A DNA stretch of 19,869 nt from Methanospirillum hungatei (GCF_020216685.1 NZ_JAIWNS010000108.1:1-19869), one strand, 5' to 3'. Positions 1 through 8,086 are shown, counted from the first letter of the stretch. Translations and numbers: made by a program. Notes: a model not told the origin generated them from the letters alone.

Positions 1-378
1 CTTGTCGGAGAGAAAGAAGGAAAGAAACTGTTCCGGATTACCTATGCGGTTCGTCTCCCGCGATATACGAAAGGAGATATCATTTTTATCCGGAATACCT
101 ATGGTGAAATTCTGGGGGCAGAGGGGAAGACCATCAGTTACCTGGATTTGGCCTCAGGAATTCCCCGTACCGTCCCTGAATCCACCCAGTCCAGATATAT
201 CGGATCTGTTCGGGACGGAATTCCCATGCTGGTCATATATCAGGATGGAGAAACGCTGGGTCTCATGAATGAAGAGACTGGAAAGACAGAAGAAGTCCCG
301 GTTCAGTCATGGCGGACCATCGTCTCCGGAGAACGGGTACACATCATCCGGGATGATGACCGGGTCTTGGTAGTCTGA
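1..378 (+). CDS. Archaeal NMD3 homologue, C-terminal part (5' end outside window)
   Basis: The reading frame is open from base 1 and ends at TGA 376-378, giving the last 125 residues; the start is upstream of the window. The segment is rich in beta strands, with a stretch like VRLPRYTKGDIIFI followed by a short Gly-Glu-Ile-Leu turn and a SYLDLASG segment. This resembles the C-terminal domain of archaeal NMD3 proteins, relatives of the eukaryotic 60S export adaptor, which bind the large ribosomal subunit. The zinc-binding Cys pairs that define the family lie in the N-terminal part and cannot be checked here. Taw2 starts 12 bases downstream on the same strand, so the two are probably co-transcribed, which fits a shared theme of translation. 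An overlapping frame at 2-268 lacks these features and is a shadow. Confidence 0.75.
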   Translation, partial: LVGEKEGKKLFRITYAVRLPRYTKGDIIFIRNTYGEILGAEGKTISYLDLASGIPRTVPESTQSRYIGSVRDGIPMLVIYQDGETLGLMNEETGKTEEVPVQSWRTIVSGERVHIIRDDDRVLVV

Positions 379-390
379 ACAACCGATAAT

Positions 391-1257
391 ATGAATGTCC
401 GGGAGATCCCCATCAGGGAAATGAAGAGAAGTCTTTCAGATCCATGGGTGGATACCAGCAGAAAACCCTGGGTATCGGGAGATATTGCGTATGTCCCGGT
501 GCAGAAAGGATACTCTTATACCCTGACTCTTCCGGAACGGCGAAGAAAAGGCAGAGGGTACCAGAAGCTTGGTTCAATTATCGCGTTTCATGGTGAACAA
601 CCTGATGCAGGCGTCATCGATGAAGTACGAAATCTTCATCACCCACAGGGGATTATCTGGTACCGGGGTCACCATGGAGAGATGCGGATTCCGGATATTG
701 TTCTTCTTTATGGAGAGGTTTCAGATACCATCCACAAAGAGTCCGGTCTTTTATATCACCTCAATCCGACTAAAGTGATGTTTTCACAGGGTAACCGTGA
801 AGAGAAGCGGAGGATAGCAAATCTTGTAAAACCTGGTGAACTGATTTGCGATATGTTCGCCGGAATCGGATACTTTACCCTTCCGATGGCAAAAGCCGGG
901 GGATTTATTCATGCTCTTGAGATAAATCCGGATGCTGTGCACTATCTAGAAAAAAATGTCCGGGAAAATGCCCTTGATGCACGGATTTGTATCACAATGG
1001 GAGACTGCAGAAAGACTATCACCGGGACATATGATCGCATTCACATGGGGTATTACGAAGCAGCTGGATTTCTGGATACCGCACTATCCCATGTCAAATC
1101 AGGGACGGTGCTTCATGTTCATGGGATTGGAGATAATACCACCGAGATTCAGAAGCACCTGAAAACCTTCGGACTTACTGCAACCATGGAACACAGGATT
1201 ATCAAGAAGATCGGGCCAGGGAAGGTTCATACCATGACTGATGTGGTAATATCATGA
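391..1257 (+). CDS. taw2: tRNA wyosine-derivative 3-amino-3-carboxypropyltransferase, Taw2-like
   Basis: 288 residues, class I SAM fold of the Trm5/Tyw2 family. The SAM-binding loop is DMFAGIGYF at about residue 154, followed by an acidic strand end, ALEINPDAV. At the position where Trm5 methyltransferases have an NxP motif this protein has MGY (219-221). I recall MGY-type replacement as typical of Taw2, which transfers the aminocarboxypropyl group of SAM to C7 of 4-demethylwyosine at position 37 of tRNA-Phe, rather than methylating G37. The VLHVHG strand near the C terminus also fits. The N-terminal 100 residues form the small tRNA-binding part. The start ATG 391 has no clear Shine-Dalgarno sequence and lies 12 bases after the NMD3 stop, so translation may be coupled. 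The stop overlaps the CoaBC start as ATGA. A Trm5 function is the main alternative. Confidence 0.85.
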   Translation: MNVREIPIREMKRSLSDPWVDTSRKPWVSGDIAYVPVQKGYSYTLTLPERRRKGRGYQKLGSIIAFHGEQPDAGVIDEVRNLHHPQGIIWYRGHHGEMRIPDIVLLYGEVSDTIHKESGLLYHLNPTKVMFSQGNREEKRRIANLVKPGELICDMFAGIGYFTLPMAKAGGFIHALEINPDAVHYLEKNVRENALDARICITMGDCRKTITGTYDRIHMGYYEAAGFLDTALSHVKSGTVLHVHGIGDNTTEIQKHLKTFGLTATMEHRIIKKIGPGKVHTMTDVVIS

Positions 1258-2390
1258 TTCTGAGTGGGAAAACAATTCTTATCGGGGTTACCGGAAGCAT
1301 TGCTGCAGTAGAGACCGTCCGTCTGATTCATGCCCTGAGAAGAAAAGGAGCTGAAGTTCAGCCGGTGATGAGTCAGGCGGCTTGTTCGATCATTCATCCT
1401 GATGCCCTGACCTATGCAAGCGGACGGGAGACCATTATCCGGATCACCGGTCATGTTGAACATGTCCTGTACTGCGGTGATGAGGGACGTGCTGATCTTT
1501 TTTTGATCGCCCCATGCACCGCAAATACCATATCAAAGATAGCCTGCGGGATTGACGACACAACCGTTACAACCTGTGCAACCACTGCTCTTGGAAGAAA
1601 GATGCCCATCATCGTGGTTCCTGCTATGCACCATGCAATGTTCCGGCATGAAATCGTCATGAAAAATCTTGCTGCCCTGAAAAACATCGGCATTGAGATA
1701 GTGGGACCCCGGATAGAAGAAGGGAAAGCAAAAATTGCTGATATCAACGAGATAGTCCTCTGGTGCGAACGACTTATATCTGGCAGACCACTTGCCGGTA
1801 AACGAATCCTTATTACCAGTGGCAGATGCGAAGAGCCGGTAGATGATGTCCGGGTCCTCACCACCCGTTCTTCCGGTAAAATGGGTCGGGAACTAGCATA
1901 TGAGGCTTTTCGCCTGGGTGGTGATGTAACCATTATTCACCGGGATGAGATCCTGGTTGGAAGAAATATCCCTGTCACCACCGCATCATCGATGGGAGAT
2001 GCAATCAGGTCTGTGATGAAAGAACATATACCAGATATATACATCAGTGCTGCAGCCATCTCTGATTTTGCTCCGGAATGTATATCCGGGAAAATTCCCA
2101 GTGGAAAACCTGCATCAATACAACTTCGTCCCCTTCCAAAATTACTGGATCTCGCTCTTGGAACCATACCGGTCACGGTCGCATTCAAACTGGGAGAGTC
2201 TGCACATGAAGAAGCAGAACAACTTCTATTAAAGGGGGTGACCATGGTCTGTGCCAACAAACCGGACAATCTGGGATCTGATGATGCTCAGTACACCATT
2301 CTGGATTCATTTGGAGAGAAATCAATAGCGGGAAGTAAACAGGAGATGGCCTCGCAGATATTTGATCGAATCATTGAAAAGCACCTGTAA
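1254..2390 (+). CDS. coaBC: Bifunctional phosphopantothenoylcysteine decarboxylase / phosphopantothenate-cysteine ligase
   Basis: 378 residues in two domains. The N-terminal CoaC flavoprotein domain (about 1-175) begins with the FMN-binding GVTGSIAA segment and has IAPCTANTISKIACG and the PAMHHAMF loop; the latter is the family PxMNxxMW motif with His in place of Asn, a form I recall from other archaeal members. The Cys of the bacterial substrate clamp is replaced in EGKAKIAD. The CoaB domain (about 180-378) has ILITSGRCEEPVDDVR and TTRSSGKMG, then AAAISDF and AFKLGES. It ligates cysteine to 4'-phosphopantothenate (usually with CTP) and the CoaC half decarboxylates the product to 4'-phosphopantetheine. 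The start overlaps the taw2 stop as ATGA. Two further CoA-pathway genes follow immediately, which supports the assignment. Confidence 0.95.
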   Translation: MILSGKTILIGVTGSIAAVETVRLIHALRRKGAEVQPVMSQAACSIIHPDALTYASGRETIIRITGHVEHVLYCGDEGRADLFLIAPCTANTISKIACGIDDTTVTTCATTALGRKMPIIVVPAMHHAMFRHEIVMKNLAALKNIGIEIVGPRIEEGKAKIADINEIVLWCERLISGRPLAGKRILITSGRCEEPVDDVRVLTTRSSGKMGRELAYEAFRLGGDVTIIHRDEILVGRNIPVTTASSMGDAIRSVMKEHIPDIYISAAAISDFAPECISGKIPSGKPASIQLRPLPKLLDLALGTIPVTVAFKLGESAHEEAEQLLLKGVTMVCANKPDNLGSDDAQYTILDSFGEKSIAGSKQEMASQIFDRIIEKHL

Positions 2391-2392
2391 TC

Positions 2393-3262
2393 ATGGAACT
2401 GACACGTGTTACTGCCTTCTGCCCAGGCCATATCTCCGGATATTTTCTCCCGGTTATCCATGATGATCCTGATATATCGGGAAGTATCGGAGCTGGTATT
2501 GTCATCTCTGAAGGTGTCAGGGTGATTGCAGAAAAAAGTGCTGATTCTACCGTGAAGATCTTTCAGACCGACCGGTACGGACAGCCGGCAGAGAGAGCAG
2601 AATCATCACCGGTTCTTCTGGATCTTCTCGAATATATGCAGGTAAATGCATCAATTGAGACCTGTTGTCATCTCCCGATCGGGAGCGGATATGGTATGTC
2701 AGCTGCCGCTCTTTTAGGAACAGTTCATGCGCTGAATGCGCTGTATGATCGTAATCTCTCTCCCCGGGATTGTGCCCGGATTGCCCATCGGATAGAGGTA
2801 CAACACCGGTCAGGACTTGGAGATGTTTCCGCGTGTCAGGGAGGAGGATTTGTTATCAGAAAAACACCAGGGCCGGATGGAGATATCATGCGGATAATGG
2901 ATGCCCGCCCCATCTATGCCCTGACCATCAGTCCTATAAAAACCTCATCAGTGCTTTCATCTCCTGACATGATGGCACGGATAACCAGGTCATTTCCTTC
3001 CCGGACACCACAAAATCTGGATGATATTATGTCTCTTTCACGGGAATTTGCTGAAAGGAGTGGCCTTATTTCCAAAGAGATCCGAACCGTCCTTACTGCA
3101 TGCGATAAAGAGAACCTCCCTGCAAGCATGACCATGCTGGGATGCGGAGTATTTGCACTCGGAAAAAGAGCAGAATCGGTTCTGAAAAAATTCGGAGATG
3201 TATTTAAACTCACCATTTCACCGGGAGGCCCGGCTATTTTATATGGAGAACGAACTTCATGA
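2393..3262 (+). CDS. Pantoate kinase (archaeal CoA pathway, GHMP family)
   Basis: 289 residues, GHMP-kinase fold. The N terminus TAFCPGHISGYF is the family's first motif, and the ATP-binding loop is the Gly/Ser-rich PIGSGYGMSAAALLGT at about residue 97. A GLGDVSACQGGG segment at about 141 and a late GCGVFALG strand complete the pattern. It phosphorylates D-pantoate to 4-phosphopantoate. Archaea use this reaction together with 4-phosphopantoate:beta-alanine ligase in place of the bacterial PanC/CoaA route. It starts two bases after coaBC and overlaps the next gene as ATGA, and its position directly before the ligase is strong contextual support. Other GHMP kinases such as homoserine or mevalonate kinase are less likely given this context. 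Confidence 0.93.
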   Translation: MELTRVTAFCPGHISGYFLPVIHDDPDISGSIGAGIVISEGVRVIAEKSADSTVKIFQTDRYGQPAERAESSPVLLDLLEYMQVNASIETCCHLPIGSGYGMSAAALLGTVHALNALYDRNLSPRDCARIAHRIEVQHRSGLGDVSACQGGGFVIRKTPGPDGDIMRIMDARPIYALTISPIKTSSVLSSPDMMARITRSFPSRTPQNLDDIMSLSREFAERSGLISKEIRTVLTACDKENLPASMTMLGCGVFALGKRAESVLKKFGDVFKLTISPGGPAILYGERTS

Positions 3263-3990
3263 TACCAGAATCTCATCCCAGGTACAAATCACTGGTAACC
3301 AGGGAAAAACTGGCTCAGTACACCAAAACCGGAATAGTATCACTTGAAGGACTAACTGCCCACGGAAGAGGAGAGGCTTTTGACTACCTGCTTGGGGAAG
3401 AGACCACTGAATCGGCACTTCGGGCAGAGAAAATTGCTGCAGCTCTTCTTCTCTCTGCAAACCACCCGGTTATATCAGTGAACGGAAATACCGCTGCTCT
3501 TGCTGCAAAAGAGATTGCACAGCTTCAACAGGCATCACAGGCACGGGTTGAAGTAAACCTGTTCCATCGGACAGAAGAGCGGGTGCAGGCAATATCTGAT
3601 CTCTTACAGGAACATGGCATCACGCTGGTAGAAGGAGCTGTCTCCAGGTATATTCCTCTGGATCATGACCGGGGGCTCTGTCACTATGACGGGATGTACT
3701 CTGCTGATGTGGTACTGGTCCCCCTGGAAGATGGGGATAGAGCACAGGCACTTATCGATCTTGGAAAAAAAGTTATTGCCATTGATTTAAACCCCCTCTC
3801 CCGGACATCAAAGGTTGCAACAGTACCTATCATAGACGAGGTTACAAGAGCACTTGTAAATATTACCGGATTCTGCACTGAACTTGGTCAGGATGAGATT
3901 ACCAGGCTTACAGAGGATATTCACGGAACCGGATTTATCAGGGATGCCCTTGAATATATACGGGAGAGGCTTTTGAATGTTCTGGATTGA
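3259..3990 (+). CDS. 4-phosphopantoate--beta-alanine ligase (phosphopantothenate synthetase)
   Basis: 243 residues, the usual length for the archaeal phosphopantothenate synthetase family. The protein starts with HPRYKSLVTREKLAQY, followed by GLTAHGRGEAFDYLLGE, and has SVNGNTAAL and a strand IAIDLNPLSRTSK in the second half; these are family signatures as I recall them. It condenses 4-phosphopantoate with beta-alanine using ATP to give 4'-phosphopantothenate, the substrate of the CoaBC protein encoded just upstream. The start overlaps the pantoate kinase stop as ATGA (3259-3262), so the two subunits are likely made in similar amounts by coupled translation. The 3' end overlaps the next gene by 14 bases. 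Confidence 0.93.
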   Translation: MIPESHPRYKSLVTREKLAQYTKTGIVSLEGLTAHGRGEAFDYLLGEETTESALRAEKIAAALLLSANHPVISVNGNTAALAAKEIAQLQQASQARVEVNLFHRTEERVQAISDLLQEHGITLVEGAVSRYIPLDHDRGLCHYDGMYSADVVLVPLEDGDRAQALIDLGKKVIAIDLNPLSRTSKVATVPIIDEVTRALVNITGFCTELGQDEITRLTEDIHGTGFIRDALEYIRERLLNVLD

Positions 3991-4972
3991 AAGATATCGT
4001 CCGGTCACTTTTGACCAGATACGTGGTCAGGAACGGGTGTGTGAAGTGCTCAGGCGATGTGCCGCAACAAAAAACCTCCCACATCTCGTAGTATCCGGCC
4101 CCTCAGGAACAGGGAAGTCAGCAGCGGTTGAGGCCACCTTACGTGAATTATACGGAGAGACCTGGCAGGATAATGTAACCATCTTCAGGACCTCTGATCT
4201 CATGGAACGGGGGAAATCTGCGCTTGAATCAGACGAACGGTTTTTACATCTGTACCGACCTGATGAATCATTTCTCTCAAACTTCAAACATATCATCTCT
4301 TCTTATGCTTCCATCCGACCGATCAATGCAGAGTTCAAAGTAATGCTGTTTGAAGATGCCCATGCGTTATCACATGATATCCAGCATGCCCTCCGCCGGA
4401 CCATGGAACGGTACAGCAATACCTGCCGGTTTGTCTTTTGTACAACACAGGCATCAACCCTCATCCCACCGATTAAATCCAGGTGCCTGCCTCTCTTTTT
4501 CACCCCCTTATCCCGTGAGATAATCAGGGACTGCCTGAATACGATTCAGAATGATATTCCAGAACCTGATCGTATCTCTGAAGATGAGACCGGCCTTATT
4601 GTTGCTGCTGCAGGCGGGGATCTGAGAAAGGCAATCATGTATCTGCAGGTGAGGGTGGAGACGAAAATCCCGTTCAATCCTGATACCTTAAGCAGAACTG
4701 ATACCCAGGAAGAGGCCTGCCTTGCCCTCCATGCTATGAAAGCAAAAGATATCGCAGCGGCCCAAAAACGGCTGCAGGATCTGATGATCACTCAGGGGCT
4801 ATCTGGCAGAGAGATTATCTCCACCCTTCTTCAGGTCACTGAACGCGAATATAATGATCCGGAGATTGTGACACGGCTTGCCGATACTGATGCCCGTCTG
4901 ACCCATGCCGGGAATGAGTATCTGCAGGTCAATGCCATGGTAGCCACCATCATCGCGGAGGTGTTTTCATAA
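3977..4972 (+). CDS. Replication factor C small-subunit-like clamp-loader ATPase (divergent)
   Basis: 331 residues with the AAA+ layout of RFC small subunits. An N-terminal WIERYRPVTFDQIRGQE is followed by Walker A GPSGTGKS (41-48). The Walker B region reads VMLFEDAHAL (123-131) where orthodox subunits have a DEAD box. The SRC arginine-finger motif is present as KSRC (167-170), and a sensor-2-like GGDLRKAIMYLQ follows, with a C-terminal helical collar domain. Clamp loaders use ATP to open PCNA and place it on primed DNA. The sensor-1 region reads CTTQAST, without the usual Asn. Together with the altered DEAD box this suggests a second, specialised small subunit like those of methanogens with three-component RFC, rather than the main one. 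It overlaps the preceding CoA gene by 14 bases, with which it shares no evident function. Confidence 0.85.
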   Translation: MFWIERYRPVTFDQIRGQERVCEVLRRCAATKNLPHLVVSGPSGTGKSAAVEATLRELYGETWQDNVTIFRTSDLMERGKSALESDERFLHLYRPDESFLSNFKHIISSYASIRPINAEFKVMLFEDAHALSHDIQHALRRTMERYSNTCRFVFCTTQASTLIPPIKSRCLPLFFTPLSREIIRDCLNTIQNDIPEPDRISEDETGLIVAAAGGDLRKAIMYLQVRVETKIPFNPDTLSRTDTQEEACLALHAMKAKDIAAAQKRLQDLMITQGLSGREIISTLLQVTEREYNDPEIVTRLADTDARLTHAGNEYLQVNAMVATIIAEVFS

Positions 4973-5001
4973 CCAGAGCAAAGTCATCGGTACATGCCCG
5001 G

Positions 5002-5715
5002 GTGCAGTCACATTATGATGATATCGCTGACGTGTATGACCAGCGGTATGATCATCGGGAACGAGGGCGTATCTATTATGATCATATCGCCGGGGCAGTA
5101 CTTGGCAGAATAAATTCATCAGGTCACCTTCTGGACATCGGATGCGGTACAGGACTATTCCTCGAGCGATACTTAAAGGAAGGAACAGACAGGACCGCTA
5201 CCGGTATTGACATCAGTCCGGGGATGATCAAAAAAGCCCGGGAACGATACCCTGATCTTCCCTATGTGGTGGGAAATGCAGAGCTTCTGCCCTTTGAATC
5301 TGACTCATTTGATTCCATCTCAAGTCTTCTGGCCTTCTCATACCTTCAGAATCCGGGGCAGAGTCTTAAGGATTGTTACCGGGTTCTTGTTCCAGGAGGG
5401 AGGCTGGCGGTCTGCACTTTAGGGAAAAATATCTTTACATCAAGCCTTCCGGCCCTCTACTCAATTGGAGCAAAGATGAAGATACGCCGGGTCGGTGTGG
5501 GATCTTTTGCCGAACACTATTACTCTGCAAAAGAGATGTACGATCTTCTCGATAAAGCAGGTTTTGAAGAGATTGAGATCTTTAAATGTTCATTTGCTCA
5601 CTTCAACCTTGCCGGCCCGCTCTTCATGATCGCAAAAAAAGTAGAATCCTTTATTGAAGATAATATCCCCTATCTGGCTTACAACCTGATCGCTGCCGGG
5701 AAAAAACCTGAATGA
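5002..5715 (+). CDS. Class I SAM-dependent methyltransferase, UbiE/Coq5-like, substrate unknown
   Basis: 237 residues with a Methyltransf_11 type core. Motif I is LLDIGCGTGLFLE at about residue 43, the acidic ribose-binding end is TGIDISPGM, motif II/III is NAELLPFESDSFDSI, and the VLVPGGRLAVCTLG strand follows. The start is GTG 5002; the nearest upstream ATG is out of frame and no in-frame ATG exists before it. The N-terminal YDDIADVYDQRYDH segment is typical of the family, so the GTG start is credible. It lies 29 bases after the RFC-like gene and is probably the last gene of the operon. The substrate cannot be read from the sequence; quinone or lipid methylation is only one possibility. Confidence 0.85.
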   Translation: MQSHYDDIADVYDQRYDHRERGRIYYDHIAGAVLGRINSSGHLLDIGCGTGLFLERYLKEGTDRTATGIDISPGMIKKARERYPDLPYVVGNAELLPFESDSFDSISSLLAFSYLQNPGQSLKDCYRVLVPGGRLAVCTLGKNIFTSSLPALYSIGAKMKIRRVGVGSFAEHYYSAKEMYDLLDKAGFEEIEIFKCSFAHFNLAGPLFMIAKKVESFIEDNIPYLAYNLIAAGKKPE

Positions 5716-5735
5716 AATCCTTCTTCTCCGTATAA

Positions 5736-6182
5736 TTACTTTCCTTTCAGTTTTTTTGAAAGTGCTTCAAAGGTGTATTCCATCTCATAATGGCAGCAAT
5801 GTCTCCTGGGTAACCATAAAAACCGTTTTTGAAACTCAACATCTGCCCTGGTAACATGCAAAGCCAGGGAGAGCTGAAAGGCCAGTATTACAAACACGGT
5901 GAGGATAATATCACGAAGTGTAAGCGAAATGGTTGAGAAAAAGGAGTAATGAGCAGTGATTAAATAACGGATCTGATCCTCAAGTCCTGCAAGTTGTCCG
6001 ATGGTAACGGCGACTATGATTATGAGAAGCCCGAATAACAGGATCATAACACAGGAGATAATCCAGGAACGAAGGAATCTGCCGATGATCGCAACTATCG
6101 TGCATAAAATAAATATTATTACAACAGGGTCCGTCAGTGCCTGAAGGATCGTACTATCCATTGATGTAAAATCCACCGGCAT
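5736..6182 (-). CDS. Small membrane protein, family not recognised
   Basis: 148 residues. Three hydrophobic segments can be seen, at about 19-36, 40-63 and 84-108, the first two joined by a very short basic loop (GRFLRSW). The last 40 residues are polar and basic and contain a His-Cys-Cys-His cluster (RRHCCHYEMEY, about 126-136) that could bind a metal, though two Cys and two His so close together may be chance. I recognise no family. The start ATG lies about 20 bases from a TATA-like AAAATATAG on the minus strand, so the message may have a very short leader. It is divergent from the GH57 gene and convergent with the methyltransferase. A second in-frame ATG at residue 8 has a GGTGG upstream and could be the real start. 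Confidence 0.6.
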   Translation of the reverse strand: MPVDFTSMDSTILQALTDPVVIIFILCTIVAIIGRFLRSWIISCVMILLFGLLIIIVAVTIGQLAGLEDQIRYLITAHYSFFSTISLTLRDIILTVFVILAFQLSLALHVTRADVEFQKRFLWLPRRHCCHYEMEYTFEALSKKLKGK

Positions 6183-6196
6183 CAGGTTTAATTATT

Positions 6197-6208
6197 TCTA
6201 TATTTTTG
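6197..6208 (-). promoter_or_regulatory. Candidate archaeal TATA box for the 148-residue membrane protein
   Basis: On the minus strand this reads as an A/T-rich AAAAATATAG element about 20-30 bases before the ATG at 6182. The position fits an archaeal TATA box driving a leaderless or very short-leader transcript. It is assigned by eye only. Confidence 0.35.
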
Positions 6209-6244
6209 AGTCCATTTTTTTTTAGAACAAGCAGGTCACGCACA

Positions 6245-6254
6245 TTTTATATTC
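6245..6254 (+). promoter_or_regulatory. Candidate TATA box for the GH57 alpha-amylase gene
   Basis: TTTTATATTC lies about 90 bases before the preferred ATG at 6340. A start site roughly 25 bases downstream would give a leader of about 65 bases containing the GGAG ribosome-binding site at 6331. The divergent membrane-protein gene has its own candidate box on the other strand, so 6183-6339 would be a two-way promoter region. Confidence 0.4.
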
Positions 6255-6339
6255 ATTACCGGAAAAGTAACACTATGGTTCAGTCATTCCATTCGTGTTG
6301 GCATTACAGACTACTTTTCAGCAGGATACAGGAGTTTAC

Positions 6340-7794
6340 ATGAATCAGCGGTTTTGTATCGGGTTTGAAGTTCATCAGCCATATCGCCTTAAAAAAGGAT
6401 TCAAACCTGATTTCACAAACGGTCCGGACGATCCGATGGAGCGCTACTTTGATGACGCCAATAAAGAGATCCTGCTCCGGGTCTGCGATAAATGTTATGA
6501 ACCGGCTACCTCGATCATCCTTGATCAGCTGGATGACGGATTTTGCTGTGCATTCTCTCTCTCCGGAGTGCTTATAGAACAGATGGAGAGATGGGCGCCA
6601 GATGTTCTTGATCTCTTCAGACAGGCAGCACAGCATAAAAATGTCGAGATGATCGGGCAGACCTATTTTCACAGCATCTCCAGCCTGTTCTGGACCATGG
6701 ATGAATTCTGCAACCAGGTAAACCTCCATCGCGACCTCCTCAAAGACGTGTTTGGAGTAACTCCCCAGGTATTTGAAAATACAGAATTTCTTTTTGATAA
6801 CCGGATTGCTGCCACGGTAAAAGATCTCGGTTTTAAAGCCTGTTTTACTGAGGGTGTAGATTACATCCTTGAATGGCGGAGCCCGAATTACCTGTACCAA
6901 TGTGCCGGTCTGCCGGTCATCATGCGCAATTTTAAACTTTCAGATGACATTGCGTTCCGGTTTACCTGCCGGGACTGGGATGCATGGCCACTGACGGCCG
7001 ATCGGTATGCAAACTGGGTCTCACGAACTCCGGGAGATTTTGTACCGGTATTTATCGATTACGAAACCATCGGTGAGCATTACTGGGTAGAGACCGGAAT
7101 CCATGAATTTTTCAGACATCTGGGTCCGGAGATGAGAAGATCAGAGGTCCAAATGGTAAAACCTTCAGATCTGTTATCCTTCCCGGTACATGATGAATTT
7201 TCAATTCCTCTTCCCATCTCCTGGGCCGATGCCGAAAAGGATGGGACAGCCTGGATTGAAAATCGAAAACAGAAGAATGCATTCAGGTCAGTGCAGCGTG
7301 CAGAATCATTCTGTAAAGATAAACATACCTGGCGGTGTATGCAGATCAGTGATCATTTCTACTATATGTCATGTAAACAAGGATCCTGTGGAGAAGTCCA
7401 TACCTACTTCAGCCATCAGCCGGAACATGAAGCATTTATTACCTATATGGATGTCCTGGCAGATTTTATCGAACGTTCAATACCTGAAATGGACAAAAAG
7501 GAGTACCTCTATCCACTCCGTACCATTCCAATCGATGATGCCTTCTACTTCTCAAGTCCGGTCGGATACACCGGTCATGTCGCCTTTGATATGGATCAGT
7601 TTGCCGATATGCTTCAGATTGTTCCATCAGACTCTATCACATATCACCACCAGAAAGGCGATTTTGCCAGCTGGTGCCGGAATGTATTAAAGGATGAGCC
7701 CCTGGCACAGGCTATTGAAAACGCCCGGAACCGGCAGGAGCTGATACTGGCTGCAGATACCCGAAGACATGAGTTATGGACCGCTTTAAAATAA
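6340..7794 (+). CDS. Glycoside hydrolase family 57 alpha-amylase
   Basis: 484 residues from ATG 6340. An upstream GTG at 6295 is in frame, but the ATG has GGAG at 6331-6334 with good spacing and is followed directly by the GH57 opening strand FCIGFEVHQPYRL, so it is preferred. The protein resembles the Methanocaldococcus MJ1611 group. A Glu in FENTEF (E149) and an Asp in FIDYETIGEHYW (D240) occupy the positions of the catalytic nucleophile and acid/base that I recall for that group, so it is likely active rather than one of the degenerate amylase-like homologues. It should cleave alpha-1,4 bonds in intracellular glucan; no signal peptide is seen. The glycogen-synthase-like and debranching genes downstream on the same strand support a role in storage-polysaccharide turnover. 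Confidence 0.9.
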   Translation: MNQRFCIGFEVHQPYRLKKGFKPDFTNGPDDPMERYFDDANKEILLRVCDKCYEPATSIILDQLDDGFCCAFSLSGVLIEQMERWAPDVLDLFRQAAQHKNVEMIGQTYFHSISSLFWTMDEFCNQVNLHRDLLKDVFGVTPQVFENTEFLFDNRIAATVKDLGFKACFTEGVDYILEWRSPNYLYQCAGLPVIMRNFKLSDDIAFRFTCRDWDAWPLTADRYANWVSRTPGDFVPVFIDYETIGEHYWVETGIHEFFRHLGPEMRRSEVQMVKPSDLLSFPVHDEFSIPLPISWADAEKDGTAWIENRKQKNAFRSVQRAESFCKDKHTWRCMQISDHFYYMSCKQGSCGEVHTYFSHQPEHEAFITYMDVLADFIERSIPEMDKKEYLYPLRTIPIDDAFYFSSPVGYTGHVAFDMDQFADMLQIVPSDSITYHHQKGDFASWCRNVLKDEPLAQAIENARNRQELILAADTRRHELWTALK

Positions 7795-7839
7795 TGCAAA
7801 ATACCATATTTCCAATAGTATAGATGAATACCGGCCTGT

Positions 7840-7861
7840 CAATTTTTTGATATGAATTTTT
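7840..7861 (+). terminator. T-rich stretch after the alpha-amylase gene
   Basis: Two runs (AATTTTTTG and AATTTTTG) lie 45-65 bases after the GH57 stop. Archaeal transcription commonly ends at such U-runs without a hairpin. If it works, the following glycosyltransferase must have its own promoter in the gap. Confidence 0.4.
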
Positions 7862-8066
7862 GAGCGCGGGATGATGCTATCGCTTTTCCCGACCTGCTTT
7901 TCATCCGGACACAAGGTTGCTATCTGTACAGGGGATAAAATATGAGGAATTACATCTGGATACGCAATACACCCCCTGGTATTGTCCGGCATATCGGATA
8001 TATTTTTAATAGAAAGATCATCCATTCTTTGTATATGCGTAGTTTTCCGCTTTCGTTCTGGTTGGA

Positions 8067-8086
8067 CTTTTCAAAACTTTTCAAAA
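8067..8086. repeat. Perfect tandem direct repeat, 2 x CTTTTCAAAA
   Basis: Two adjacent identical copies of CTTTTCAAAA (8067-8076 and 8077-8086). Each unit contains the near-palindrome TTTTCAAAA. They lie about 90 bases before the glycosyltransferase ATG and near TATA-like sequence, so a double binding site for a regulator is possible; chance in A/T-rich DNA is the alternative. Confidence 0.5.

Noticed and set aside
1451..1933. 160-codon minus-strand frame opposite coaBC
   Set aside because: It is antisense to a clearly conserved gene and its Ser/Arg/Pro-rich translation is typical of shadow frames in this composition.
3977..4972. Bacterial DnaX-type clamp loader
   Set aside because: The WIERYRPVTFDQIRGQ start and KSRC motif with archaeal neighbours fit an RFC small subunit; no zinc-binding Cys of DnaX is present.
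6295..6339. GTG start for the GH57 gene giving 15 extra residues
   Set aside because: ATG 6340 has a well-placed GGAG and the conserved GH57 opening strand follows at once.
6304..6900. 198-codon minus-strand frame opposite the GH57 gene
   Set aside because: It covers the conserved catalytic region of GH57 on the other strand and shows no domain of its own.
8067..8086. Start of a CRISPR-like repeat array
   Set aside because: Only two adjacent 10-base copies without spacers; no further copies or cas genes nearby.
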